DNA of 64,000 nt. Source: Guillardia theta CCMP2712. Lineage: Eukaryota; Cryptophyceae; Pyrenomonadales; Geminigeraceae. The stretch spans positions 39,373-103,372 of the forward strand of contig NW_005434653.1 in the NCBI RefSeq assembly GCF_000315625.1, in the 5' to 3' direction. Shown here piece after piece: positions 1 to 10,769 of the stretch. The position numbers and the translations under genes are program-made. Below the pieces are notes generated by a model. The model had not been told where the DNA came from and made no database searches. It saw nothing but the letters and a program-made list of their open reading frames with translations. Each line of letters opens with the position of its first letter. The stretch's first letter is position 1.

Positions 1-1537
1 GTTTGAAATCTGTTCTCCTCGGAGTCTGAATCAAGACAGGTTCGGACTGCTGACCTTCAACCTCAATTTCAATGCTAGCCATGAACGTTCTCACCGCCCC
101 TTCGCCGCCGGCCTCCCCTCAGCAGCCTTCTTGTCTCCTGGCCATCAAATGAAACTCTACGATACTCTCATCACTGCGTACTGCCGGCGTGCAGCACTAC
201 CTAGGCTACTTCCTAGGACCCAGATCATCGGCCCCCCCCTAGGTACCCTATCGGCATCTGGTTTTACCCAAGAATGTTTTCTTTGTCAATAATGAAAATT
301 TGCTATAAAAGTATTGTATGAAATAAATAGAAAGTACCCGTCTGTAGTCCTGCTAAAAGTACCCCACTAGCTCAGCAGCATTCCCCCGGTACGTTGTTGA
401 TCACGGATCACTGACTTTAAAACAATGTTAATGTCTCTAAAACGTTTTGAAGACATTTACATATTTATTGCCCAAACTCGTGAAGCATCAGATAGTCGAG
501 CCCCACCCCCCCAACTGAGCATATCAGCAAGGGGAAACCACCCCTTCAACAAGCACCGGCGCAATTTTCGGAGACTTGTGACGCACATCAAGCCGCGATA
601 AGTGTACAACTCTTGATTCCTCATCCCCCTCATACTCAAGTTTTGACCGTTAATTGCTGGTTGACTGGCCGTTGGGCCGCGACGTTGAGGCTCTTCCGGT
701 TCGTCTTTGTGGAGCAGAACTAGTGGCCGTCCTATGTCAAGCTGAAAACTACTTGACCCAGTGAAACTCTCCCGCCCTGCTCAAGAAAAATGGGCGAGCA
801 CCATTAGTGAAGGATGATGGCTGCATCACTGAAGCATATATGCCCTACACTGACTGAAGATGTTGGATCGTTGTGTTTTAGCCAGGAGTCGGGCGATGTA
901 TGAAAATGAACGATGAAAGTACACTCCAATTTCATGCTGGCAACCTGTGTCTTCAAAACTGAAGAATGGTTCAGACATTTGTTCAGACAGCCTCGGTTTG
1001 GTTTACTGTGGCCTTGACTGAAGTTACAGCAAACCAATACAAACACATGTTGAAAACAATGACAAGACAGCTGTTTTGAATGATGAGAAGATGGAAAAAG
1101 TGAATCATCTCTGAAACTTGTCTGAGAAAATATGGTCTCAAGGGATAGGTGAGGATGTGCTGTGAAAACAATTCATTGGAAGTCATCATACGCATTCCTT
1201 TTGAAAACAGCCCATCAAGAAACCAAATCGGAATCTCGTGCCTCCTGTGTGCATTTTCCACATTGCAGAGACATGCGATGAAAAGCAGCATGGGGTCGAA
1301 TTCTCCTGAGACACCAATTCCTCGGAATTTATCATGCATCATCATCTCATGTTTCAGCCAGCTGATTTATTGAATACTGCTGCTGCCGCCGCCGCCGCAA
1401 CTGTTGCCGACTGCTTCAGCTGATACTTTTCTCGTGTAGCGAAGTGGTGCGACAGGTGGTTTAGAAGATTGCAATCCATGACAATGCAGAGTTTAACAGA
1501 ATTTTTTTTTGACAGCTCTCAATACCAATGCGTACTT
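1..1537. other. intergenic, no gene recognised
   Basis: I see no convincing exon here. Open frames are short, lack splice-supported extensions and have no recognisable motif. There is a short GCC/CTG-rich patch near 1377-1400. Confidence 0.5.
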
Positions 1538-1634
1538 TAAGTGAGCCTTTATGATTTGACCGATACTTTCAACAAACTTAACATGCTATGTACAATCTAA
1601 AGAATAACTATTTACAGCCGTCGCTCTCATCGGC

Positions 1635-1898
1635 CTACCGCACAAAGATGCTTTCATGTCGCACGCAGCTGATCTCCGAAAGCTTGCAAGCTTTCGACGC
1701 AGCCTGAGAAATGCTCTGCAGCACCAGCTCTCCCTTGCCGTCGTCCTTCCGATGGCTCAATGACGTCCCGGGACGTTGACTCGCGAGATTGTCGACGTAT
1801 GCTTGCTGTGCCGCATTGAGGCGGAAGGCCTTTCTGGCGATACCGCGAGACGGGAGGGACAGGCGCTCGTTGAGGAGGACAAAGGAAGCGGAAGTCAT
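1635..1898 (-). CDS. small 87-codon protein, inverted-repeat copy 1
   Basis: An intronless frame of 87 residues, identical to its partner at 2492-2755. I recognise no known domain. The core reads AFRLNAAQQAYV, then a Ser/Arg-rich stretch, then DDGKGELVLQSISQAASKA. A diverged homologue at 15405-15695 keeps the same two blocks in the same order, which argues that this is a real protein family and not a chance frame. There is no signal peptide or obvious membrane segment. The gene is transcribed away from the spacer, with TTTACTAC-type motifs upstream. Function unknown. Confidence 0.6.
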   Translation of the reverse strand: MTSASFVLLNERLSLPSRGIARKAFRLNAAQQAYVDNLASQRPGTSLSHRKDDGKGELVLQSISQAASKACKLSEISCVRHESIFVR

Positions 1899-1969
1899 GG
1901 CGAGTTGAAAGGAGGAGAAGAGATGATCACGACGGGAGTATGCGTAGGAGATGAGTAGGAGGTGCAGTA

Positions 1970-2420
1970 TTTACTACAGGGAAGAATGGTGTAGTAAACG
2001 TACCATGCGGCTCCTTGCAATCTCAGTGACAGCACTCTTTACTACAGTACAGAAACTGACCGGATCCCTGATCAGCACGGACCTTCTTTACAATTTGAAC
2101 GGCTGAGCAACAGATCCTTTAAACGGACGCACAGTAATTGGTGGGGGTGGAAAGACTGATTTGCAGGGGTAGTAGCGATTCCCAAATAAATTGACATCCT
2201 GATTCTGATAGCTTGTCACTTCGTTTGAATTGGCGCAATATTCGGCTTTTTTTAGCATCTTCTCCCTTCGATCATGGGCTAGCTCCCCGTTGCTGACATT
2301 GCTGACATGGAAGATATGTAGTAAAGAGCTGTAGGTGTGCTGTATGGGTGCGAGATGCTGTCACTGAGATTGCAAGGAGCCGCATGGTACGTTTACTACA
2401 CCATTCTTCCCTGTAGTAAA
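1970..2420. promoter_or_regulatory. six TTTACTAC / GTAGTAAA motifs between divergent genes
   Basis: The octamer TTTACTAC or its complement occurs at 1970-1977, 1991-1998, 2038-2045, 2318-2325, 2392-2399 and 2413-2420. Four copies are in the repeat arms and two are near the ends of the unique spacer. Within each arm the two copies face each other about 13 bp apart. The block lies between the two divergent start codons, so it is a candidate shared regulatory region. That role is inferred from position and repetition only. Confidence 0.45.
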
Positions 2421-2491
2421 TACTGCACCTCCTACTCATCTCCTACGCATACTCCCGTCGTGATCATCTCTTCTCCTCCTTTCAACTCGCC

Positions 2492-2755
2492 ATGACTTCC
2501 GCTTCCTTTGTCCTCCTCAACGAGCGCCTGTCCCTACCGTCTCGCGGTATCGCCAGAAAGGCCTTCCGCCTCAATGCGGCACAGCAAGCATACGTCGACA
2601 ATCTCGCGAGTCAACGTCCCGGGACGTCATTGAGCCATCGGAAGGACGACGGCAAGGGAGAGCTGGTGCTGCAGAGCATTTCTCAGGCTGCGTCGAAAGC
2701 TTGCAAGCTTTCGGAGATCAGCTGCGTGCGACATGAAAGCATCTTTGTGCGGTAG
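2492..2755 (+). CDS. small 87-codon protein, inverted-repeat copy 2
   Basis: This is identical in protein sequence to the copy on the opposite strand at 1635-1898. It starts at an ATG preceded by a pyrimidine-rich leader and ends at a TAG at 2753-2755. It carries the same AF-LN-Q-AYV and DDG-G-L-SI blocks that are shared with the diverged copy near 15.5 kb. The identity of both arms, including flanks, implies recent duplication or ongoing gene conversion. Function unknown. Confidence 0.6.
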   Translation: MTSASFVLLNERLSLPSRGIARKAFRLNAAQQAYVDNLASQRPGTSLSHRKDDGKGELVLQSISQAASKACKLSEISCVRHESIFVR

Positions 2756-2852
2756 GCCGATGAGAGCGACGGCTGTAAATAGTTATTCTTTAGATTGTAC
2801 ATAGCATGTTAAGTTTGTTGAAAGTATCGGTCAAATCATAAAGGCTCACTTA

Positions 2853-5446
2853 TAAATCGCAGACGGAACTCGATTGTCGAATTCGTTATGTTTTGAAGCT
2901 TATTTAGATGTCACAATCAACGACAATTTGATACGAATTTGTCCCGAGACTGTTGACAGGAACACTGGAGGAGTTGCAATTTATTAGGTTTGTTTGTTTG
3001 ATCATGTTTGGACGGGGCTGTTGAGTTAAGGATACCCAGAGATGATATGCTTGGAGAAGGTCTGTCGCTAGTCGCTCAAAGCTGACGTGTACATACCATC
3101 AGAGTGATCGCAACAATTATAGCTAAAAGGCTCGAGAAGGTTTCGGATTCCGTACTTCGTGTACTTCATTTCGGTACACCACATTTAGACGGCTATATCG
3201 TGCTGTTATCCTTTCAAGCATGTATATGATAGATTCAGTTCCAGTACGAATGCTTGTTCGCTCGGCTATCATGCCAAGCTGTTTTGAGGAGTCCCCGGTG
3301 ACGCTTTTTCAAGCCTCAGCCCGCCCTTTTCCTTTCTGACAGTACACACGGTTGACAAGTTTGTTTTGTAACAACTGTGTCTGATGACAGGGAGATCACA
3401 TCGGATTCGAGGAGGCTGAGGCATTCTTACCGGGATTTTCAAGGTGTTCTTGCTTGATTGATGCATCCCAGGCGCACTGGCAGGCTGGCCATAAGCCGAA
3501 CTTCGAAGTCTGAGGACTCCAGAGAAATAAAGAGGCCCCAGTGAGTCCGACGCCGCCGCTTCTCAAGTTCCGAGCCCAGGCCGCCCGGCGGCGGCCGGGA
3601 GTCCGAGTCCGACCCGACTCGCGGCGAGTCGAGTGCGGCGCCCGGGACTCCGGGAGCCTCCGAGTCTGGAAGTCTGGCACCCTGGGCCCGCCCGGTTCGG
3701 CCGCGCCGGGCCCGCCATAAGTTCTGATACGTTCAGTGGGGTGCTAATATAAAACTCTTGATCCAACTTGTAATAATAACTCTCGTATGAATCACATTTT
3801 AAAATATTGTAATTTTGAGAGGCCGTAATGGAAATGGAGTACTGGGCCAGGAAACTCTGGACATCTCAAATCATTTTTAGATAACAATTATGATAATTTC
3901 AAATTACCCTGAAATTTTTGAATCCAACTTCCTTATTTTGCCACAACGTTTCACACGAATGGTCGTAAATGCTCCTAAACAATTGCACCCTACCCATATC
4001 ACAAATGAGTTTAAAACTACTTTTATACCCCTGAAGATGAGGAAACCACCCCACCCGTCCACCATCTCACTACACACAGGGTGCTCTCTGCGTCTCATAC
4101 TTGCGCTACCCACCCCACTTTACTTGCTACTGGCAGCACCCAGTCACACAGTATACCCCCTCTGAGGGTCAGAACCCCACCAACCCTATCACTAATCACC
4201 CCTCACTAGATTCTGATCCGGAAATATCAAAAAATTTCTGTGACGAAGATCGAATGTGGGGTGGTCTTTCTGAATTTTTTGATGGAATGAGACCCAACTC
4301 AGTGAAATGTTTCTCCTAACATTTGATCTGTCCACGAACATTCATCCAGATTTCAACATAATCATTGAACTGTTCCTGTGGTTAAAGAGAATACAAGGGG
4401 TTGCTTTCCGACCAGCAATTTTATAGGTCCGCCTCAAAACCAGAAACTACCCCTGTACCCCAAGTCACCTGAGACCTACCCCAGGAATTCATGACTTGAA
4501 TGATACCCCCTACCCTACAGCATAAAGTTTACTACCTACCCTGGCTATCCCTTGCTTTACCACCGCAGCTACCCCTTCTCTGACTACTCAACCGAAGCCC
4601 GACTACAATCTGGACCCCGGGACCCACCCCCTCGGTGCAAAATATTCCAACGAAAGGAGGGGGTTATGAACAAGCGGGGTGATAGGTAGTCACAGGTACC
4701 CCTTGGAATGATAGAGGAAGGACCCGTACACACTCCCTGCAACCCTTGCAACCCAAGGAACCCCTACCCTTTCGACCCTAATAACCTTACCTGACAAGAA
4801 CGCTTTCTACCACCCCTTGTTCCTATAGACACTACCCTTGGAAATCACAGCAACCTCCACCTCTCTGATGTGCCTCCTCGAGGACTACCCTCGCTTACGA
4901 CTCCTAGTAACTTGTATTTCCTATGATTGTGACTAGCACCTTCCTATGGCCCGACTGGCATACCACCACTGCCCCACCCCTACCCTACCCCCCGTTTCCC
5001 ACTCCAACCAACTGCGCACCCCAGCATTGCCCTTCCCGCCATGGCTGCCAGCTCCGTTTGAGCGCGGGAGGGTTGAACATCCTCCTGTGATCAAGAGCTG
5101 TTGGATTCCGTCAGCCCTGAGGTGCGATCGAGACAGATTCCTCATCCTTAGCTGGGCATTCTTTTCCCATCGAGTGGTTGGTCTTGGTAAATAGACCAAG
5201 AGCAAGGTTGGGGCTGCTTCGCCCTGGTCAGGACCACAATCTTTCCGGTCATTCGGTTGAGTCGATCGCTTACCCAAGCGTATCGTCGTTGTATTCTTTG
5301 TATTTCTCGTTCTTTTTCCAGCTCTGCTCTCTGGTTATCGGACTAGTTCAACTCGCCTTTTTCTGTTAGTTTGGGCACATTTGCGTTCGCAGCACTACCG
5401 CCCTGCTCTTCTCAAACATTTTGTTTCATAGCCGCCGCACAAGTGG
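2853..5446. other. intergenic composite island A (GC block, then TACCCC-rich block)
   Basis: There is no gene I can support. A GC-rich block at about 3538-3722 is built from GAGTC/GACTC and CCGGG-type words. It is followed at about 4010-5010 by AT-richer DNA with many TACCCC, CCACCCC and CCCCTACC words. The same pairing of block types recurs at about 16.0, 17.9, 20.4, 40.5, 45.5 and 53 kb. Frames in these blocks are incidental. Confidence 0.6.
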
Positions 5447-6993
5447 ATGTCACCAGTAGACTGTCCAGTGATGTTGGCAAATCCTACACCTTGTCATGGT
5501 ATGTGGTCGAACTCAGTGTTTGATATGGGGGGTTCTACCCCCCAAGGGTGCGCAAGTGAGTACCGGGCTCCAAGCACGGGCAACGGAGCCATTCATAAAT
5601 CAGCACGACAATCGCTTCGTCTTGCTGTCAAGAGTGCGAGCGACATAAGAGTCAAAGGAGAGGTCCAGAGCGCCTATTGGAAGCCCCTTTTCAGTCCCAA
5701 GAAGCCAGTCAAGAAGGATGACTCAGCAGCGACGAAGCTCAAGACCCCTTCGCGAACAAACAATCGCACGCAAGATGCCGATGGCAAGGGAATGGCTGGG
5801 AAACGCAAGCGAAACTCGTCACTAGAATCAATTTTATCTCAGTCTTGCTTGAATGTCAATGAGGGAAAGAACATCAAGAAAGAAAAAGAACACGATAAAT
5901 ATTGTCATTTTTGTCAGGTCAAATATCTGTGTTTGAAAGCTCCATCATGATGTACTTGTGCAGCACGTCAAGGTCAATATGCTGGCGTGCGAGTCGCCAG
6001 ATTGTACTCATAGGTTGGAAGTATCTGCTTGTGAAAGATAACCTGACTGTTGTGTAGATTTTGCACGTATTGTTTGGCTGTTCACTTAGGAGACAATACC
6101 GATCCTTCTTCAAGTTCTTCATGGAAGATGGGGCATTGGTCGTGTCCGACCTGCCGTCAAGAGTAAAACACATCTTTGTTAAACTGGGAAATATTCATGA
6201 TGGTTTACAGGTGCTGTTGCTCCTTGTCGGAATGCAGTAAGTCCCATCGCCACTGCAAAGCGTTCCGATACAGGTGAGCACGCTTTTTGCTTGTTTCTTG
6301 GATTTATTCCCCTCCAGATGTCGAAGAGCCAATGCAGCAAACTTGAGAATGTCTGCTGCACATGCATTGGTTTCATTGGGTGTTTCAGGCAATGAAGATC
6401 CTAAGAACAAGGCCTGCAAGTCTCAGAAACTTTCTACTTCTGGGAAGACCAAGAAAACCAACATTGGCAGTGAAACAGGCTCGGCTGTTCCGTTAGGCCC
6501 CCCGGAAGGTTCGGAAACCCGCGCTCCAGGGAACAACCCACACGAACACGAAGATCAAAAGGCGATGATGCAAGCACAAGCGGATCGTGTGCTTGGGCTG
6601 CTGTGCATGATCACAGCCGAACAAGCCAATGTATGCCTCTATATTCCTCTACAAGTGGATCGTGACCTTATATACCAGGAGGAGACTGAGGAAAGCCTTC
6701 ATTCTGATTGCAGCAACGAGTCCGATTCTCCATCTCAGGATTGTGACGAAGAGAAGGAGGTTGCGGAGACGACAGCCGAGAGCTGCACCAGCTCACTGGA
6801 AGAACTTGCTCTGTTTGCCTTACAGTCTCTCGCAGCTATCCCGGGGGAGGATTTGAAAGCGGCTCCTGTGGGTCCAGAAACAACAGGCAGGACAGGAGAT
6901 GTCTCCCCCGGTAGACCAACAGCAGAATGCTCTCCTTGTACACCTCGAGAGGATCTCTCGTACGACAGTGCTTCCCCAGAACACCATGTCTAG
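5447..6993 (+). CDS. CDCA7-like zinc-finger protein (zf-4CXXC_R1)
   Basis: Five exons: 5447-5917, 5964-6013, 6058-6162, 6211-6273 and 6318-6993. They join in phase through introns of 44-48 nt and give about 454 residues. The Lys/Ser-rich N-terminus has no domain I know. Exons 1-4 then encode a cysteine array: CHFC, a C-x4-C pair (CESPDC), FCTYC, CPTC, then CCCSLSEC and HC. The following RANAANLRMSAAHALVSLG resembles the stretch after the zinc finger in CDCA7. This is the order of the zf-4CXXC_R1 domain of CDCA7. In animals CDCA7 recruits the HELLS/LSH remodeller and links it to maintenance of DNA methylation. The C-terminal half is acidic and unrelated to anything I know. An upstream non-coding exon is possible. 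Confidence 0.75.
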
Positions 6994-7126
6994 AGCATAA
7001 TGCTTTTGCCTTACACACGTGAATCTAAAGTGATGGTGAAAAGAGATAATAATTAGAGCCGCTGGGAATCTGAAAACATGTTTATGAATTCAGAGTATAA
7101 TCTCAGGTTTCTCTATAGCCTATGGC

Positions 7127-8504
7127 CTACCGATCCCTCTGACGGTGATATCTGAATCTAATCTGAAAGTCAGCGATATCCTGCAGGGTCAGAGCTGGAG
7201 AAGTTTAAGTCTCACCTCATAGCTCCACACAGAGCGAGGTTGAACGTGGAGGTTCCAGTACTGTTCGGCAATGTGCGCAGGGTCCATGAGCGGGACGTTG
7301 GTGCCCCATCCCTTGGTGTTGGGCGATTCGATGACTCCGTCAATGATGACATGGCCAACATGAACTCCTTGAGCAGCGAGCTCCTGGAACAGCGACTGCC
7401 CGTAGGAACGCAGCGCTGCCTTGACCGGAGCCACCGACCCGAACTTCTTACCTCCTCTGAGAGACACCAGTCAAGGAAGGGGAGGCAGCGGAGAGAGCTA
7501 ACCTCAGAGAAGCAGTAGCGCCGGAAAGGAGGATCGTTCCCTTGCCCTGAACCTGAAGATGAGCGGTGGAGGAAGAGGGGAACAAGGAGCCAGGGGGAAG
7601 ACTCTACTGGCCTGCTCGATCATCTTGGGGACGACTTGACTGTTGCATCGAAGGCAGCCAGTGACTCCGATGCTGCTCAGATCATCAGAACGAGGATGAA
7701 GGAGGAGAGGGGATGAAGATTTTGGAATACTTAAAGGCAGAGTCAAAGAACTGCGGGTCGATGTCATGAGCAGCAGGGAGGTTGGGGAATTCGTGTCCAG
7801 GAGGAAACGGAGGAGCCACGTTGTAAATCATGACCTGAGAGCTGCGAGATGAGACGGGAGAAGAACAAGCACGGGAAGGGAGCACCTCCACCTTGCCGAG
7901 CGAGAAGATCTGTTTGAAGGCGGTAGAGACGCTCTCCATGTCCGTGACATCGCAGCAGATGGAGGTAGCAGTTCCTCCTGGGGTTCCGTGAGAATGGAAG
8001 ACAGGAAGGGAGGGGAAAGAGAGGAGGGAGAAGGAAAGTTGTCGTACCTTGATTCCTTACCTCCTCCGCTACCGCCTGTAAACTAGGTTCAGTCTTCTCT
8101 TCTCACTCCTCCCTCCCCTCCTCCCTCCCCTCCTCCCTCCCCTCCTCCCTCCCCATTCCCCCGCTCCATTTCCTCTCTAGTCACCTCAACCACATCCTTC
8201 CGTCTAGCGAGGAGCGCAACGTGATATCCGCCTGCCAGCCTTTCACTCCTCTCGGCCTCCCTTCACATCCTCCACCTTGAGCAAACCGCAGGGACAAGGC
8301 ACCTCCCAGGCCCTGAACGAGCTCGTCACTACCTTTCAGTTTTCCCTCGCCCCTCACCCATCGGGAGGAGGGAGGGATTTCCTTCATGGACCCTCCTTTG
8401 TCGTGCTTCGACCCTGCGCGTGCTGACCTCAGCAACGAGCCTGTCAACTAGCGTGATGGTGGGTGACCTGGGCCGACGATGACAGCGATTGGCTTGCTCG
8501 ACAT
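7127..8504 (-). CDS. short-chain dehydrogenase/reductase family protein
   Basis: A multi-exon gene. Exons in coding order begin at the ATG at 8504 (MSSKPIAVIVGP), then GLGGALSLRFAQ (Rossmann glycine loop), GGYHVALLARRKDVVE, AVAEEVRNQ, GGTATSICCDVTD, VEVL/IYNVAPP, GKGTILLSGATASLRGG, APVKAALRSYGQSL and VGHVIIDGVI. The probable stop is at 7127-7129. This is the SDR fold in order, close to a subgroup ending in a YWNLH-QPRS-W motif. The usual catalytic Tyr of YxxxK is replaced (SVAPVK), so activity is uncertain. The join before GLGG is unclear: 45-nt introns would leave about 20 extra residues inside the nucleotide-binding loop. Confidence 0.75.
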
Positions 8505-8512
8505 GGCTCGAC

Positions 8513-8876
8513 TTGCAAACGAAAACTCAACTAGAACAAAACTAGAGCAACAGGGTCAAGGCAGGCAGCACAAAGTCTCCCCGGCTTCTCTCCTACATGC
8601 TGCAGCATCATCATTCACTATTGCTCCCTCCTCACTGCAACTACAAGCATCTCATCCCCTTAGCCATGGCGGGCATGACATCACACGACGATCATTGCAA
8701 ACGAAAACTCAACTAGAACAAAACTAGAGCAACAGGGTCAAGGCAGGCAGCACAAAGTCTCCCCGGCTTCTCTCCTACATGCTGCAGCATCATCATTCAC
8801 TATTGCTCCCTCCTCACTGCAACTACAAGCATCTCATCCCCTTAGCCATGGCGGGCATGACATCACACGACGATCA
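8513..8876. repeat. 182-bp direct tandem duplication
   Basis: Two head-to-tail copies with a period of 182 bp (GCAAACGAAAACTC at 8515 and again at 8697). The copies match across their length by eye apart from small changes at the distal end. The array starts about 8 bp upstream of the start codon of the minus-strand SDR gene, so it occupies that gene's 5' leader or promoter. Confidence 0.9.
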
Positions 8877-8948
8877 TCGCAAGCACAAGAGACGCACAGG
8901 CCATGCAAGAGAAGAGGCCTGAGAGCGTCGACTGTCCTGCCGACGCGC

Positions 8949-9180
8949 ATGGCAGACGCTGGTGAGAGGAGGGGCTCGACAAGTCAGAGAGACAAGAGGT
9001 GCGATGCTGAGATGCTAAGAGGGAGAGGAGACCGGGAGAGACGAGGAGGAGAAGAAACCGGGAGAGACGAGGAGGAGAGCAAAGAGGAAAGAGGGGAAGA
9101 GGAGAAGGGTATGCGTAAAAGCAGGGGATGCTCAGATAGTATCGCACTTTCTTTCTTTCTTTTTTTTCTATTTTTTTTCT
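8949..9180 (+). repeat. polypurine tract followed by T-rich run
   Basis: The + strand is almost only G and A from about 8960 to 9115 (GGGAGAG and GAGGAG words), then T-rich from about 9146 to 9182. It lies just upstream of the acyl-CoA-binding/ankyrin gene. No coding support. Confidence 0.7.
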
Positions 9181-9218
9181 TGTAGGGTTCGCGATCCGCC
9201 TCAGACCGTGGTGCGTCT

Positions 9219-10769
9219 ATGGACTTCAAGAATGCAGGCAAGCAGATCGAGGGACTGGGGTCCTGCGGCTCTTCCCGCCAACCTCCCATCTAGTTGCCCG
9301 TCTCCTCTCCTCTCAATCCTCTCGCTTCCCTCTGCTGCCCTGCTTGCCCTCGCCGTCCGTCCTTCCTTCCTTCATGCATTCCTCCCTCCCTCCCTCCCTC
9401 CCTCCCTCCCTCCCTTCCTCCTAAATACGGCCGTTACTCCGTTCACCCTGTCTCCTTCCATCTGTTTCTCCTCTGTGCCATTTGTTTATACCACATGTTT
9501 CTCGCTTGTATTCCTTGCTCTGTGCCTATCTCAGTCCCTCTCACTTGTTCTCCTCACCTTATCTCATCTCCTCGGTTTTAAGACCCTTCTTCAGCAAATT
9601 ACATTCGCAACCCGCCGACATCGTTGAGCAGGTGATAACTTGGATAATCGGAGGCCTCCGCTGACCTGCTGTGTTTCGACCATCACAGCGAACAGCAGCT
9701 GAGGCTGTATGCTCTCTACAAGCAAGCGACAGTATCATGCTTCTTCTCGCTCGCTGCAGCATCAGTGTGACATCGGCCCAGGTGGGCAAGTGCGATGCCC
9801 CGAAGCCAGGATTTCTCGATTTCGTCGGAAAGGTGTGATGGTAGGTGACTTTCAATGCTGATGTTGGAAGCAAAGGCGAAATGGTCGGCATGGAAGGAGC
9901 TTGAGGGAATGACGCAGGAGGAGGCAGAGGAAGAATATGTGAGGACAGCAATCAAGCATATGGTTGACTGAGATCATGTCCAGGTGAAGGAGGTTGACAG
10001 CATCTGTCCTCAGTGGAGAGGGAACACAGGGCAGGTGGAACCAAACAGGGATGTCCATGAGGAGATCGAGTTTCTCCTAGAGCGAAAGGACGACAATAGA
10101 ACAAACGCTACCATGAAACTCGGGCCGTCGGTGAGCACCATGCGCAGTCAGTGCGAAGATGAAGTGAGAGTCGTCCGGAACGCCATCACATGCTCAGTTG
10201 CTTACACGATGGTGTGTAGGATGTCGCGAATGATCTTGACGTATTCGACCTCTACGGGAGAGGGAGGAAAGATGAACTGACGGTCAGCAGGAGGAGGATG
10301 AGGAGGAGGGGTCCCAGGAGACTGACGGTACCTGCAGCTGCTCCTCAAGGATGGCTCGCGTGTCAACCAGAAGGACGAAGATGGACAAGTAGCTCTCTTG
10401 TACCTCAATCATCCGAATGATGTCCACATGCAGACTCTCCTCCACTTCGCTGCAGACGCTGGAGACGCCGACCTCGTCACGATACTTCTGCAAGTACCGA
10501 GATCGTTGCCAGGAGTTTCTTCTTTGTCTGATATCCATGCAGGCCAAGGCGGAGGTCAACGCTGCAGCTTCGGATGGTCAAACTGCGTTGCATTGCGCGT
10601 GCGCATCCGATCGGCTGGAAGTTTGCAAGCTCCTCAAGGTAAGTTCACGCGCAACCCTATCCCTGTTGCCTTGCGTCCAGGGGTGTGATCTCAAATCGCT
10701 CAGGCTCATGGTGCTGATTGCTCCCTCAAGGATGAGGACGGGGTTCTACCTTGTGGTGACTCTTGCTGA
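9219..10769 (+). CDS. acyl-CoA-binding domain and ankyrin-repeat protein (ACBD6-like)
   Basis: The ACB domain is split over several exons: SEQQLRLYALYKQAT (9689-9731), VGKCDAPKPGFLDFVGK (9782-9832), AKWSAWKELEGMTQEEAEEEY (9876-9938), then VKEVDSICPQW from 9984. Introns of 50, 43 and 45 nt join them in phase. An acidic linker (NDLDVFDLYG, from about 10220) leads to ankyrin repeats: LLLKDGSRVNQKDEDGQ, TLLHFAADAGDADLVTILLQ, AEVNAAASDGQTALHCACA and AHGADCSLKDEDG, ending at a TGA at 10767-10769. The order matches ACBD6, which binds long-chain acyl-CoA and supports N-myristoylation in animals. The first exon (MDFKNAGKQIE at 9219) and its junction are tentative; a (CCCT)n tract at about 9380-9420 lies in that intron. 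Confidence 0.82.

Larger units (their letters stand above)
1538..2852. repeat. perfect 497-bp inverted repeat with 321-bp spacer
   Basis: The left arm is 1538-2034 and the right arm is 2356-2852; paired positions sum to 4390. I compared the outer flanks, the upstream segments and the coding parts of the arms by eye and found no mismatch. The spacer is 2035-2355. Each arm holds one complete small gene, about 97 bp of downstream sequence and about 136 bp of upstream sequence, so the two genes point away from each other. I see no target-site duplication at the outer ends. It could be a recent inverted duplication, a foldback element or an assembly artefact. Confidence 0.93.

Noticed and set aside
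1520-2870. Calling the inverted repeat a transposon
   Set aside because: There is no transposase, no terminal motif of a known family and no target-site duplication at 1537/2853.
3396-3766. Pro/Arg/Gly-rich frames in the GC islands (also at 16.0-16.5, 18.2-18.5, 40.6-41.0 and 53.6-53.9 kb)
   Set aside because: Stop codons are rare in such GC-rich DNA, several frames overlap on both strands, and none has a domain or splice signals.
7430-7470. LRGG in the SDR protein (SLRGGKKF) as a fourth case of the LRGG pattern
   Set aside because: It lies in the middle of the SDR fold where such a motif is common in the family, and the protein has no signal peptide.
9963-9983. An apparent 21-nt intron in the acyl-CoA-binding gene
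   Set aside because: A donor at 9939 (GTGAGG) gives a 45-nt intron that matches the other introns and yields EEEYVKEVDSICPQW, which fits the ACBD6 pattern better.
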